A DNA stretch of 18,139 nt, from positions 1 through 18,139 of the forward strand of contig RFXC01000069.1 in NCBI GenBank assembly GCA_009921765.1, read 5' to 3'. The notes beneath the pieces were generated by a model, which was given only the letters and a program-made list of their open reading frames with translations, was not told the origin of the DNA and did not search any database. Below, in pieces: positions 1 to 6,895 of this stretch (positions are counted from its first letter, which is position 1; each line of letters starts with the position of its first letter). Both the position numbers and the translations under genes were made by a program. The stretch comes from Betaproteobacteria bacterium. GTDB lineage: Bacteria; Pseudomonadota; Gammaproteobacteria; Burkholderiales; Burkholderiaceae.

Positions 1-308
1 AGCCTTTTGGTGCCCTGGATGAAATCACCCGCAACCGCCTGGACAGCGATCTGCTCGACCTGTGGCAGGCCAACGGACTCACGGTGATCTTCGTGACGCA
101 CTCCATCACCGAGGCGGTCTACCTTTCGAATCGTGTCATCGTCATGGCGGCTCGGCCAGGACGGATCGTTGAAGAGGTCATCATCGACGAACCCTATCCG
201 CGCAACGCCGATTTTCGGGTGTCCCAACGGTTCGCCACCTACGCCAAGCAGTTGCAGGATTGCCTGCTTCGCGCAAGCGGGGCGCAGGAAGACGAGGCGC
301 TCGCATGA
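1..308 (+). CDS. ABC transporter ATP-binding protein, C-terminal part (NitT/TauT/SsuB type)
   Basis: This gene is cut by the left edge of the window; the reading frame is open from position 3. The visible 101 residues begin at the D-loop region (PFGALDEITRNRL), which normally follows Walker B. They then show the switch histidine in VIFVTHSITEAVYLSNRV, the usual signature of ATPases serving nitrate, taurine, sulfonate and pyrimidine-precursor importers. The later stretch VIVMAARPGRIVEE is also typical of that subfamily. The protein would sit on the cytoplasmic face and drive the permease encoded next. Its stop overlaps the permease start in ATGA (305-308), so the two are translationally coupled. 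The Walker A, Q-loop and signature motifs lie outside the window. The substrate cannot be assigned, and no periplasmic binding protein for this importer is in the window. Confidence 0.93.
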   Translation, partial: PFGALDEITRNRLDSDLLDLWQANGLTVIFVTHSITEAVYLSNRVIVMAARPGRIVEEVIIDEPYPRNADFRVSQRFATYAKQLQDCLLRASGAQEDEALA

Positions 309-1087
309 ACAATTCGGCGGCCCGTGTTGTTTATCCCCTCATTGTTGCGGTGGTGCTGATCGGCCTGTGGCAGGGGCTGGTCGTGGCGTTCGAGATCCCC
401 CCGTTTCTGGTGCCGTCGCCGGCACGGGTGGCGCAAACGCTGGTGGCGGACGCCAATCTGCTGTTTGGCGCGCTCTACAACACCATGCGCATCACGCTGT
501 TTTCCTTCATCGCAGCGGTCGTGGTGGGGGTGGTGGTGGCGGCGGCGTTTGTTCAGAGCCGCATGATCGAAACCGCGTTTTTCCCCTATGCCGTGCTGTT
601 GCAGGTCACGCCCATCGTGGCGATTGCGCCGCTCATCATCATCTGGGTGAAGGACCCGCTCGCGTCGCTCGTGATCTGCGCCACGCTGGTGGCACTCTTT
701 CCCATCATCTCCAACACCACGTTGGGACTACGGAGCGTCAATCCGGGCCTGCTCGCCTATTTCCGCATGAACCGGGCAAGCCGCATGCAGTTGCTGTTTC
801 GGCTGCGCGTGCCCTCGGCACTGCCGTATTTTTTCGGTGGCTTGCGGATCAGCTCGGGGCTGGCTCTCATTGGTGCGGTGGTTGCCGAATTTGTCGCCGG
901 CACCGGAGGGACAGGAACGGGGTTGGCCTACCAGATCCTGCAGGCGGGTTACCAGCTGAACATTCCGCGCATGTTTGCGGCGCTGGTCCTCATTACCGTG
1001 GCCGGGGTGCTGCTCTTTGTGCTCATGTCGGTGCTGTCGCGCTGGGCGCTGGGCGGCTGGCATGAAAGCGAGACATCTCATGAGTAA
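305..1087 (+). CDS. ABC transporter permease, TauC/SsuC-like
   Basis: This is a 260-residue integral membrane protein with about six hydrophobic segments, including residues near 8-28 and the stretch FSFIAAVVVGVVVAAAFV. The motif QVTPIVAIAPLIIIW is characteristic of NitT/TauT-family permeases. The EAA-like loop that contacts the ATPase lies around residues 140-185, from LRSVNPGLLAYFRM through LRVPSALPYFFGGLRIS. A longer in-frame start exists at 260, but ATG at 305 is preferred because it overlaps the ATPase stop in ATGA and gives the usual family length and N-terminus. Its 3' end overlaps the amidohydrolase start by 8 bases. Together with the ATPase it forms the membrane part of an importer; the linked catabolic enzymes suggest a heterocyclic or amine-containing substrate (inference). 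Confidence 0.93.
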   Translation: MNNSAARVVYPLIVAVVLIGLWQGLVVAFEIPPFLVPSPARVAQTLVADANLLFGALYNTMRITLFSFIAAVVVGVVVAAAFVQSRMIETAFFPYAVLLQVTPIVAIAPLIIIWVKDPLASLVICATLVALFPIISNTTLGLRSVNPGLLAYFRMNRASRMQLLFRLRVPSALPYFFGGLRISSGLALIGAVVAEFVAGTGGTGTGLAYQILQAGYQLNIPRMFAALVLITVAGVLLFVLMSVLSRWALGGWHESETSHE

Positions 1088-2423
1088 TCTCCTGATCCGC
1101 GGTTCGGATGCGATCTGGACAGGGCTGGCGGGTGATGCCATGCGCGCTGGCCCCGGCACCGATGTGCGGGTCCGCAATGGCGTGATTTCGGCGATCGGTT
1201 CGCTCCGGCCCGAGCCTGGCGAGCGCATCATCGACGCCTCTGGCTGTGTGGTGTATCCGGGCTGGGTCAACACCCATCACCACCTCTTCCAGAGTCTGCT
1301 GAAGGGTATTCCGGCGGGCATCAATCTCGCGCTCGTGCCCTGGTTGGGCGCGGTTCCGGTGCCGTATCGCAGATTTTTCGATGCGGAGGATTCGCTCAGG
1401 CTCGCTGCCCGTATCGGCCTGGTGGAGTTGCTTCTCTCGGGTTGCACCACCATCGCCGACCACCAATACCACTATTGGCCCGGCATGCCGTTCGATGCCT
1501 CACGTGCAGTCTTCGAGGAGGCCGAGAAGCTGGGCGTTCGGATGGTGCTTTGCCGGGGCGGGCAAACCATGTCGCGCGCCATGACCGATGCCAACGCGCC
1601 GCCTCAGGTGAGTCCCGAAACGCTGGATGGCTTTCTTGCCTCGGTCGAACGCGACGTCAACAACTTTCACGACCCCTCGCCCATGTCGATGCGACGCGTG
1701 GTGAGCGCGATCACGACACCGTCATGGAGCTGCTCGCCTGATCAGTTGCGCGAGATGGCGCGAGCCGCCCGATCGCTGGGCATCCGGCTGCACAGCCATC
1801 TGTCGGAAAGCTTTGATTACGTGCGTTGGGCCCGGGACGTGCACGGTTGCACACCCATGCAGTTTGTTGCCGAGCATCATTGCCCGCAGAGCAATGCGCG
1901 GCTGGGGTCGGGCATTGCACGAATCCCGGAGGCCATGGCGGCGGGCGTTCCCATCGGGCTGGCGGTCGACGGCGCAGCCTCCAACGAGGCCGCCGACATG
2001 ACCAATGAAGCGCACGCCTGCTGGCTGCTTCACCGCGCCGATCCGCGCAGTGGCGAGCGCCCCGATTCGCGCGCGCACAGCTCTCGGGTGATGCAACCTG
2101 GCGGACATGCCGGGGCCATGACCGCCGAAGACGTGGTGCATCTGGGCACGGTGGGCGGTGCACGGGTGCTGGGTCTGGACGGCGTTGGTTCAATCGCAGT
2201 GGGCATGGCGGCTGATCTGGTTCTTTATGACCTCGACCACCCGCGCTATTTCGGCATGCACGACCCTGCCTCGGGGCCGGTGGTGTGCGGCGGGCAGCCG
2301 TCGCTCAAGGCCGTTCTGGTGCAGGGCAGGGTGGTGGTGGAAAACGGCACCATCCCTGGCCTTGATCTTTCCGGTCTGCGTCGTGAGGCGCAGGCATTTG
2401 TCGACAGGACCTGTTCCGCATGA
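1080..2423 (+). CDS. Amidohydrolase-superfamily deaminase (8-oxoguanine deaminase / AtzB-like) with apparent internal deletion
   Basis: This 447-residue metal-dependent hydrolase belongs to the branch containing guanine and 8-oxoguanine deaminases and the s-triazine hydrolases AtzB/TrzN, which remove amino or alkylamino groups from N-heterocycles in the cytoplasm. Visible active-site elements are H66 and H68 in NTHHHLFQ, H240 and E243 in LHSHLSES, and D297 in LAVDGAASNEA. The ATG at 1080 overlaps the permease end, which fixes the start. Oddity: in relatives the motif HCPxSNxRLGSGI is preceded by a strand carrying AHxVHL and a following helix. Here FVAEH runs directly into HCPQSNARLGSGI at residues 262-279, so about 30 residues including the conserved histidine of strand beta-6 appear to be missing in frame. 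The gene may encode an impaired or altered enzyme. The exact substrate is unknown. Confidence 0.9.
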   Translation: MSNLLIRGSDAIWTGLAGDAMRAGPGTDVRVRNGVISAIGSLRPEPGERIIDASGCVVYPGWVNTHHHLFQSLLKGIPAGINLALVPWLGAVPVPYRRFFDAEDSLRLAARIGLVELLLSGCTTIADHQYHYWPGMPFDASRAVFEEAEKLGVRMVLCRGGQTMSRAMTDANAPPQVSPETLDGFLASVERDVNNFHDPSPMSMRRVVSAITTPSWSCSPDQLREMARAARSLGIRLHSHLSESFDYVRWARDVHGCTPMQFVAEHHCPQSNARLGSGIARIPEAMAAGVPIGLAVDGAASNEAADMTNEAHACWLLHRADPRSGERPDSRAHSSRVMQPGGHAGAMTAEDVVHLGTVGGARVLGLDGVGSIAVGMAADLVLYDLDHPRYFGMHDPASGPVVCGGQPSLKAVLVQGRVVVENGTIPGLDLSGLRREAQAFVDRTCSA

Positions 2424-3874
2424 GTGCAAGTTTCGATGTTTCGCGCGTCCAGGCGCACACCGCCGAGATGGCATCACAGCTGAGCGCGATCGAGTGGATC
2501 ACCGACTCCCGGGTCGAGCGTCTCAGCCAGGACTTTTACTGGTTCAGCCCGGTACTCAAGCGTCAGCTTGATCATCTGCGCGCAGACGCCGTAGCGCGCC
2601 CGCGGACCGAGGATGAAATCCGGGCGGTGGTGGGGGCGTGTGCCCGCTCTGGCGTACCGATCACGGTGCGCGGCAGTGGCACGGGCAACTACGGGCAGTG
2701 CATGCCGCTGCACGGCGGCGTCATTCTTGATCTGTCGGCGTACAACAAGCTGCTCTGGCACAAGCCGGGTGTGGCGCGCGCGCAAGCCGGCATCCGCATG
2801 ATGGAGCTCGACCGCCAGACGCAGAGCGCGGAAGGCGGCGGAATGGGGTGGGAGCTGCGCTGCGTGCCCAGCACTTTCCGCAGCGCCACACTGGGTGGCC
2901 TCTACGGGGGCGGCTTTGGTGGCGTGGGCTCGGTCAATTACGGGCCACTGGCCTCCACCGGCAATGTCTTTGGTGTGCGGGCCATGACCATCGAGCCTGA
3001 ACCGCGCGCGGTGGAAGTGCGCGCCCCCGAGGCCCTGCTGCTGCACCATGTCTACGGCACCAACGGACTGGTGCTTGAACTCGAAGTCGGCTTGGCGCCC
3101 GCGCACCCCTGGCTCGAGGCGATTGCATGCTTTGACAGCTTCGATGCTGCGATCGAGTTCGGTCAGGCGCTTGCGGTATCGCCGGGAATCGTCAAAAAAA
3201 GCGTCACGCTCCTGGCCGACCCCATTCCCGGGATCCTGATGCGTGCCGTGCCCCAGCTTGCCGGGCAGATGAAGCCGGGTTCGCACGCCGTTCTGCTGCT
3301 TGTAGCCGAGTTTTCCGAGGCCGGCATGCTGCAGGTATTGGGGCAGTTTGGCGGGTCGATCACCTATCGCAAGACCGCAGAGGAAGTCAAAAAGAGCAAC
3401 CGCACCATTGTCGAATACACCTGGAATCACACCACGCTGCATGCGCTCAAGGTGGACAAGGGGCTCACCTACATCCAGAGCGGGTTCGATCCCTCGCGCC
3501 ATGTGCAGCAGGCCAAGGCACTGCGCCAGAAGCTGGGCGACGAGGTGCTGGTGCATCTGGAATTCATCCGCACCAAGGAAGGCGCAATGAACTGCTCGGG
3601 GCTGCAGCTGGTGCGCTTTACCACCGAAGAGCGGCTCAATGAAATCATGCAGATTCACCGCGATCATGGCGTCTACATCGCGAACCCCCACGTGTTCATC
3701 GTGGAAGACGGCAAGCAGGGACAGGTGAACCCCGACATCGTGGCCACCAAGATGAAGTTCGATCCGTCGGGGCTGCTCAATCCTGGCAAGCTCCGTGGCT
3801 GGGAGCAGCGGGAGTCGATCATGGCCGATGCTGCAAGCGGTCGCATCTCGCTTTCCACCTTGCCGTCGTTCTAG
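2420..3874 (+). CDS. FAD-binding oxidase (FAD_binding_4 / GlcD-like)
   Basis: This 484-residue flavoprotein belongs to the vanillyl-alcohol oxidase/PCMH superfamily. The N-terminal FAD-binding domain covers about residues 50-235. It begins at ARPRTEDEIRAVVGACARSG and carries the pyrophosphate-binding loop ITVRGSGTGNYGQ (residues 81-93), then a second glycine-rich stretch, LGGLYGGGFGGVGSVNYG. No histidine in the first loop suggests non-covalent FAD. The C-terminal end MKFDPSGLLNPGKLRGW is the classic family terminus. Members oxidise alcohols, hydroxy acids or amines in the cytoplasm and pass electrons to quinone, another carrier or oxygen; the substrate here is not identifiable. The start overlaps the amidohydrolase stop in ATGA (2420-2423), indicating strict co-translation. 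It probably acts on an intermediate of the same pathway (inference). Confidence 0.9.
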   Translation: MSASFDVSRVQAHTAEMASQLSAIEWITDSRVERLSQDFYWFSPVLKRQLDHLRADAVARPRTEDEIRAVVGACARSGVPITVRGSGTGNYGQCMPLHGGVILDLSAYNKLLWHKPGVARAQAGIRMMELDRQTQSAEGGGMGWELRCVPSTFRSATLGGLYGGGFGGVGSVNYGPLASTGNVFGVRAMTIEPEPRAVEVRAPEALLLHHVYGTNGLVLELEVGLAPAHPWLEAIACFDSFDAAIEFGQALAVSPGIVKKSVTLLADPIPGILMRAVPQLAGQMKPGSHAVLLLVAEFSEAGMLQVLGQFGGSITYRKTAEEVKKSNRTIVEYTWNHTTLHALKVDKGLTYIQSGFDPSRHVQQAKALRQKLGDEVLVHLEFIRTKEGAMNCSGLQLVRFTTEERLNEIMQIHRDHGVYIANPHVFIVEDGKQGQVNPDIVATKMKFDPSGLLNPGKLRGWEQRESIMADAASGRISLSTLPSF

Positions 3875-3896
3875 GCGCGGCCCCAAGGAGCCGATC

Positions 3897-4925
3897 ATGC
3901 TCACTTCGCAGCAGCGTGTCTTCAGAAAGTTCTGGCACGCGGTGGTGCCCATGAGCATGCTTCGCGAGAGGCAACCAGTCCCGTTCACGCTGCTGGGCGA
4001 ACCGATCGTGCTGTTCCTCGACGCAGCCGGGGAACCGGCCGCGCTGAAAGATCGCTGCTGCCACCGCACCGCGAGGCTCTCCAAGGGGCGCTGCGACGGT
4101 GGGGTTCTCGAATGTGGCTACCATGGCTGGCGCTATGACCGTTCCGGCAAGGTGATTCGCATTCCGCAACACGAGCCGTCGCGCGCCATCCCGGCTGATT
4201 ACTGCACCCCTGCTTACCGCTGTGTGGAGCGTTACGGTTATGCGTGGGTGGCACTCGATGAGCCGATCGCACCCATTCCCGAGGTGCCTGAATTCGGCGC
4301 ACCGGGCTGGCGATCCATCTTCCAGTTTTACGAAACCTGGGCAACCAGTCCGCTGCGTGCACTCGAAAACAGTTTCGACAACGCCCACTTCAGTTTCGTG
4401 CATCGCGCCACCTTTGGCGTGGCGGCGCAGCCGCGACCCAGCCGTTATGAGCTGGTGGAACGCGAGGGCGGCTTTTACGCTGAAACGCTGATCGACGCGG
4501 TCAACCCGCCCGCGTTTCATCGGGTGAGCGGCACCACCGAGCCCATCACGACACGCCTGATGCGCAACGCGTATTTTCTGCCGTTTTCTCGCCGGCTTGA
4601 TATCGAATATCCGAGTGGCGTGCGGCACGTCATCATCAACTGTTTCACGCCGATCGACGATCGCCGCATGCAGCTGGTCCAGTGGCTGTTCCGCAACGAC
4701 AGCGAGGCTGACTGTCCCGAGGCAATGCTGGTCGAGTTTGACCGCCAGATCACAGCCGAAGACCGCGAGATGCTCGAGGCCACCGATCCTGATGCGCTGG
4801 TCGACACGCGTCGTCGCGGCGTTGAGTTTTCGATGGACAGCGACCGCCCGGGCATGCTGATCCGCAAGCAGCTGATGGAGCTTCTCGCTCGCCACGGCGA
4901 GCAGGAAGTTTTTGCCGGCGCCTGA
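3897..4925 (+). CDS. Rieske non-heme iron oxygenase, alpha subunit
   Basis: This is a 342-residue ring-hydroxylating or O/N-demethylating oxygenase component. The Rieske 2Fe-2S site is C54-x-H56 (RCCHRTA) and C73-x2-H76 (LECGYHGW) with 16 residues between, the standard spacing. The mononuclear iron site is seen in ENSFDNAHFSFVH, with H164 and H169 as ligands and D161 as the electron-bridging aspartate; D289 in TAEDREMLE is the likely third ligand. The length fits the small vanillate-demethylase/pheophorbide-oxygenase-like group. The start at 3897 is supported by AAGGAG at 3885-3890. A longer in-frame start at 3795 would lie inside the FAD oxidase gene and adds a non-family extension. No ferredoxin-reductase gene is adjacent, so the electron donor is unknown. 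The gene follows the FAD oxidase after 22 bases and is part of the same operon. Confidence 0.93.
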   Translation: MLTSQQRVFRKFWHAVVPMSMLRERQPVPFTLLGEPIVLFLDAAGEPAALKDRCCHRTARLSKGRCDGGVLECGYHGWRYDRSGKVIRIPQHEPSRAIPADYCTPAYRCVERYGYAWVALDEPIAPIPEVPEFGAPGWRSIFQFYETWATSPLRALENSFDNAHFSFVHRATFGVAAQPRPSRYELVEREGGFYAETLIDAVNPPAFHRVSGTTEPITTRLMRNAYFLPFSRRLDIEYPSGVRHVIINCFTPIDDRRMQLVQWLFRNDSEADCPEAMLVEFDRQITAEDREMLEATDPDALVDTRRRGVEFSMDSDRPGMLIRKQLMELLARHGEQEVFAGA

Positions 4926-4939
4926 GGAAATTTGCAGCC

Positions 4940-5524
4940 ATGAGAGTCATGGTGCTCTTCTGCCATCCGGTGGAGACCAGCTTCCACGCCTCGCTTCACG
5001 CCGATGTGGTCACCACCTTGCGCGCGGCTGGCCACGAGGTGGATGACTGCGATCTCTACGCGGAAGGCTTCAATCCGGTGATGTCCCGCGAGGAACGGCT
5101 GGGCTATCACGAGGAGCCGTCCAACATCGAGCCGGTCCGTGGCTATGTCGAGCGCGTGCGCCGGGCCGATGCGCTGGTGTTGTGCTTTCCGGTGTGGACG
5201 TTTGGGCCGCCCGCCATGCTGAAGGGCTTCTTCGACCGGGTGCTCATGCCCGGCGTGGCCTTTGACATCAGCGACCCGGCCAATGTGCGTCCTGCACTCA
5301 CCAACATCCGACGTATCGCGGGCATCACCACGTACGGACGTCCGCGCTGGATGGCGATCTACATGGGTGATCCGCCGCGCCGCATCATCACGCGTTACCT
5401 GCCGAGGCTCACCGGGCCGGGCGTACGCACCGAATATCACGCGCACTACCACATGAATGTGGCGACCGAGCAGTCGCTTGCGGCATTCAGGGCCAGGGTG
5501 GTGGAGGCGATGAAGCGGTTCTGA
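4940..5524 (+). CDS. Flavodoxin-fold NAD(P)H dehydrogenase (Flavodoxin_2 family)
   Basis: This 194-residue cytoplasmic oxidoreductase resembles the NAD(P)H:quinone oxidoreductase/KefF/MdaB group. The FMN/FAD phosphate-binding segment is VLFCHPVETSFHASLH near residues 5-20. The second flavin-contacting stretch is LCFPVWTFGPPAMLKGFFDR near 81-100, which matches the family pattern of a FP-W-x-x-PA-LKGFFDRV motif. The start at 4940 has GAGGAA at 4924-4929, overlapping the stop of the Rieske gene. It is the last gene of the plus-strand operon, ending 6 bases before a convergent gene. Its position suggests either reduction of a quinone-like pathway intermediate or electron supply to the oxygenase; neither can be decided from sequence. 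Confidence 0.9.
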   Translation: MRVMVLFCHPVETSFHASLHADVVTTLRAAGHEVDDCDLYAEGFNPVMSREERLGYHEEPSNIEPVRGYVERVRRADALVLCFPVWTFGPPAMLKGFFDRVLMPGVAFDISDPANVRPALTNIRRIAGITTYGRPRWMAIYMGDPPRRIITRYLPRLTGPGVRTEYHAHYHMNVATEQSLAAFRARVVEAMKRF

Positions 5525-5530
5525 GGGGAT

Positions 5531-6334
5531 TCACCCCCGGATCATCGTCGCACACCCGATCAGCGCCGGAAACGTGGCGAGCCAGGCCCAGAAGAAGCGG
5601 TTCAGCCCGAAAAACCACCACACCAGAAAGTGGAAGACTGCGCCGATTGCGCACCAGATCGTGGTGATGCGCGGATCGATCATGGCAAGCGGGAAGGCAG
5701 CCTCCCAAGCGATGAAGGCCCAGGAGCAGGCGACGGCCACCGGCCGACTTCTCAACATGCTGTCGGCGGGCAGCGGGCCGTAAATGCCGCCATCGAGCAG
5801 CGTCGGCAGCGCGCGGCCATCACGCCAGCCCGCGTAGCGCAGCTTCACTGTGCCAGAGAGGAAATAGGAGCTGAGCGCCTGAATGCTGATGACCCACAAC
5901 CCGGCCTGCCAGGCAAGCGAGGCGCCGACCCACGGTGTGGCGGTCGCGCCGACGGCGATACCCATCAGCACGACCAGCGTCATGAAGTCGGAGCCGCCAT
6001 TGAATGCGCCGCGAAAGCGGACCGAGATCAGGATCTGGCTTGCGAGGAGAAAGAGTGCAGCTGCGACGGTTGGCCCCCACAGCGGCAGGCTCACCGCTGC
6101 CAGGGCGTGAAGCACCAGTTGCGTGCGATGGACCGCTGGACGATAGAGCCAGTCGAACAGCAGTCGAACCGTGCGTGTGCTGCCCGCCAGGTCATCGCGC
6201 TGAATCGACCAAGGCCAGGGCGCAAGCGACGGGCCGCCCGCCTGCAGACGGAGCGCCTCTGCGCACTGGATCAGGACGCTGATCGCAGTGAGCCAAAGCA
6301 GCGCATCAAGCGCCTGCCCGAGCGGAAGCGTCAT
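5531..6334 (-). CDS. HTTM-domain-like multi-pass membrane protein
   Basis: This 267-residue, strongly hydrophobic protein is likely to have six or more membrane segments. It resembles bacterial HTTM (vitamin K gamma-carboxylase-like) membrane proteins in stretches such as FRGAFNGGSDFMTLVVLM, SSYFLSGTVKLRYAGWRDG and FHFLVWWFFGLNRFFWAW. The function of stand-alone bacterial HTTM proteins is largely unknown, and carboxylase activity should not be assumed. The ATG at 6334 is chosen because it overlaps the stop of the upstream gene in ATGA (6331-6334). An alternative GTG at 6352 would add six residues. It is the last gene of the minus-strand block and most likely works with the small protein encoded just before it. 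Confidence 0.8.
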   Translation of the reverse strand: MTLPLGQALDALLWLTAISVLIQCAEALRLQAGGPSLAPWPWSIQRDDLAGSTRTVRLLFDWLYRPAVHRTQLVLHALAAVSLPLWGPTVAAALFLLASQILISVRFRGAFNGGSDFMTLVVLMGIAVGATATPWVGASLAWQAGLWVISIQALSSYFLSGTVKLRYAGWRDGRALPTLLDGGIYGPLPADSMLRSRPVAVACSWAFIAWEAAFPLAMIDPRITTIWCAIGAVFHFLVWWFFGLNRFFWAWLATFPALIGCATMIRG

Positions 6335-6858
6335 GGGTGTGGGGTCTTGCACGCGGAGGTGGCGAGGACCGGCGAAGTCAGGATCGTGGTGTCGGCGCTC
6401 GCTTCACCGTAAGGCGGAATCAGCCGGATTTCAAACTGCGCCTGGACTGCCGAGGGCAAGTCAGACAAGGCACGCGATCGTGCCAGTTCACAGGCCAGCC
6501 GGTAACTCACCATGCCGGTCAGCGATTCGGGGTCGGACAGGTCTCGCAAATCGGCGTAGAGATGTTCGATCAGACTCTGATCGAGCAATCGCCTGTTGTT
6601 GGCCGGGTTGTGAATCAGCTGGCCGAACGAGCGCCGCGCGCGTGGCATACCTCCATGCCAGTCGGACCAGTGACCATCAGGGCCACAGCTTCGCACCACC
6701 ATGATGGGTAGCGCCCCCACTCGATGATAGAAGCGCCAGTTGGGCAGAAAGCTCCGAAGCAGAAACAGCCAGCGGCCCTGCAGCGCCCGGCCTCTGAAAA
6801 AGAGCGTCAGTGCGAGAAACGCCGAGTAGACCAGAATCAGGAGCAGCGGATCGTTCAT
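6331..6858 (-). CDS. Small membrane-anchored protein of unknown function, partner of the HTTM-like protein
   Basis: I do not recognise this 175-residue protein by name. One hydrophobic segment lies near the N-terminus (LLLILVYSAFLALTLFF, about residues 5-21), followed by a soluble domain with the distinctive stretch FLPNWRFYHRVGALPIMVV and many charged residues. It therefore looks like a protein with a single membrane anchor. Its stop overlaps the HTTM-like start in ATGA, implying coupled translation, and it starts 37 bases after the Bug receptor gene ending at 6896. The FLPNWRFY region may describe a conserved family that travels with HTTM proteins, but that is inference. No catalytic motif was recognised. 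Confidence 0.72.
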   Translation of the reverse strand: MNDPLLLILVYSAFLALTLFFRGRALQGRWLFLLRSFLPNWRFYHRVGALPIMVVRSCGPDGHWSDWHGGMPRARRSFGQLIHNPANNRRLLDQSLIEHLYADLRDLSDPESLTGMVSYRLACELARSRALSDLPSAVQAQFEIRLIPPYGEASADTTILTSPVLATSACKTPHP

Positions 6859-6895
6859 CGGCCTGCTGCCTGCGGAAGGCGCCCGGCGTGCGCGG

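Noticed and set aside
2474..4084. Long open frame on the minus strand (536 codons) opposite the FAD oxidase gene
   Set aside because: It lies antisense to a gene with clear family motifs, shows no recognisable domain and is explained by high GC content in third codon positions.
3819..4895. Minus-strand open frame of 358 codons opposite the Rieske oxygenase
   Set aside because: It is antisense to intact Rieske and iron-site motifs and has no plausible domain of its own.
5525..5537. GGGG-ATTCA-CCCC inverted repeat between converging genes at 5524/5531
   Set aside because: A four-base-pair stem without a T-tract is too short to call a terminator.
5630..6412. Plus-strand open frame of 260 codons opposite the HTTM-like gene
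   Set aside because: Its composition is rich in Arg, Gln and Ala without domain features, while the minus-strand frame gives a coherent multi-pass membrane protein coupled to its neighbour.
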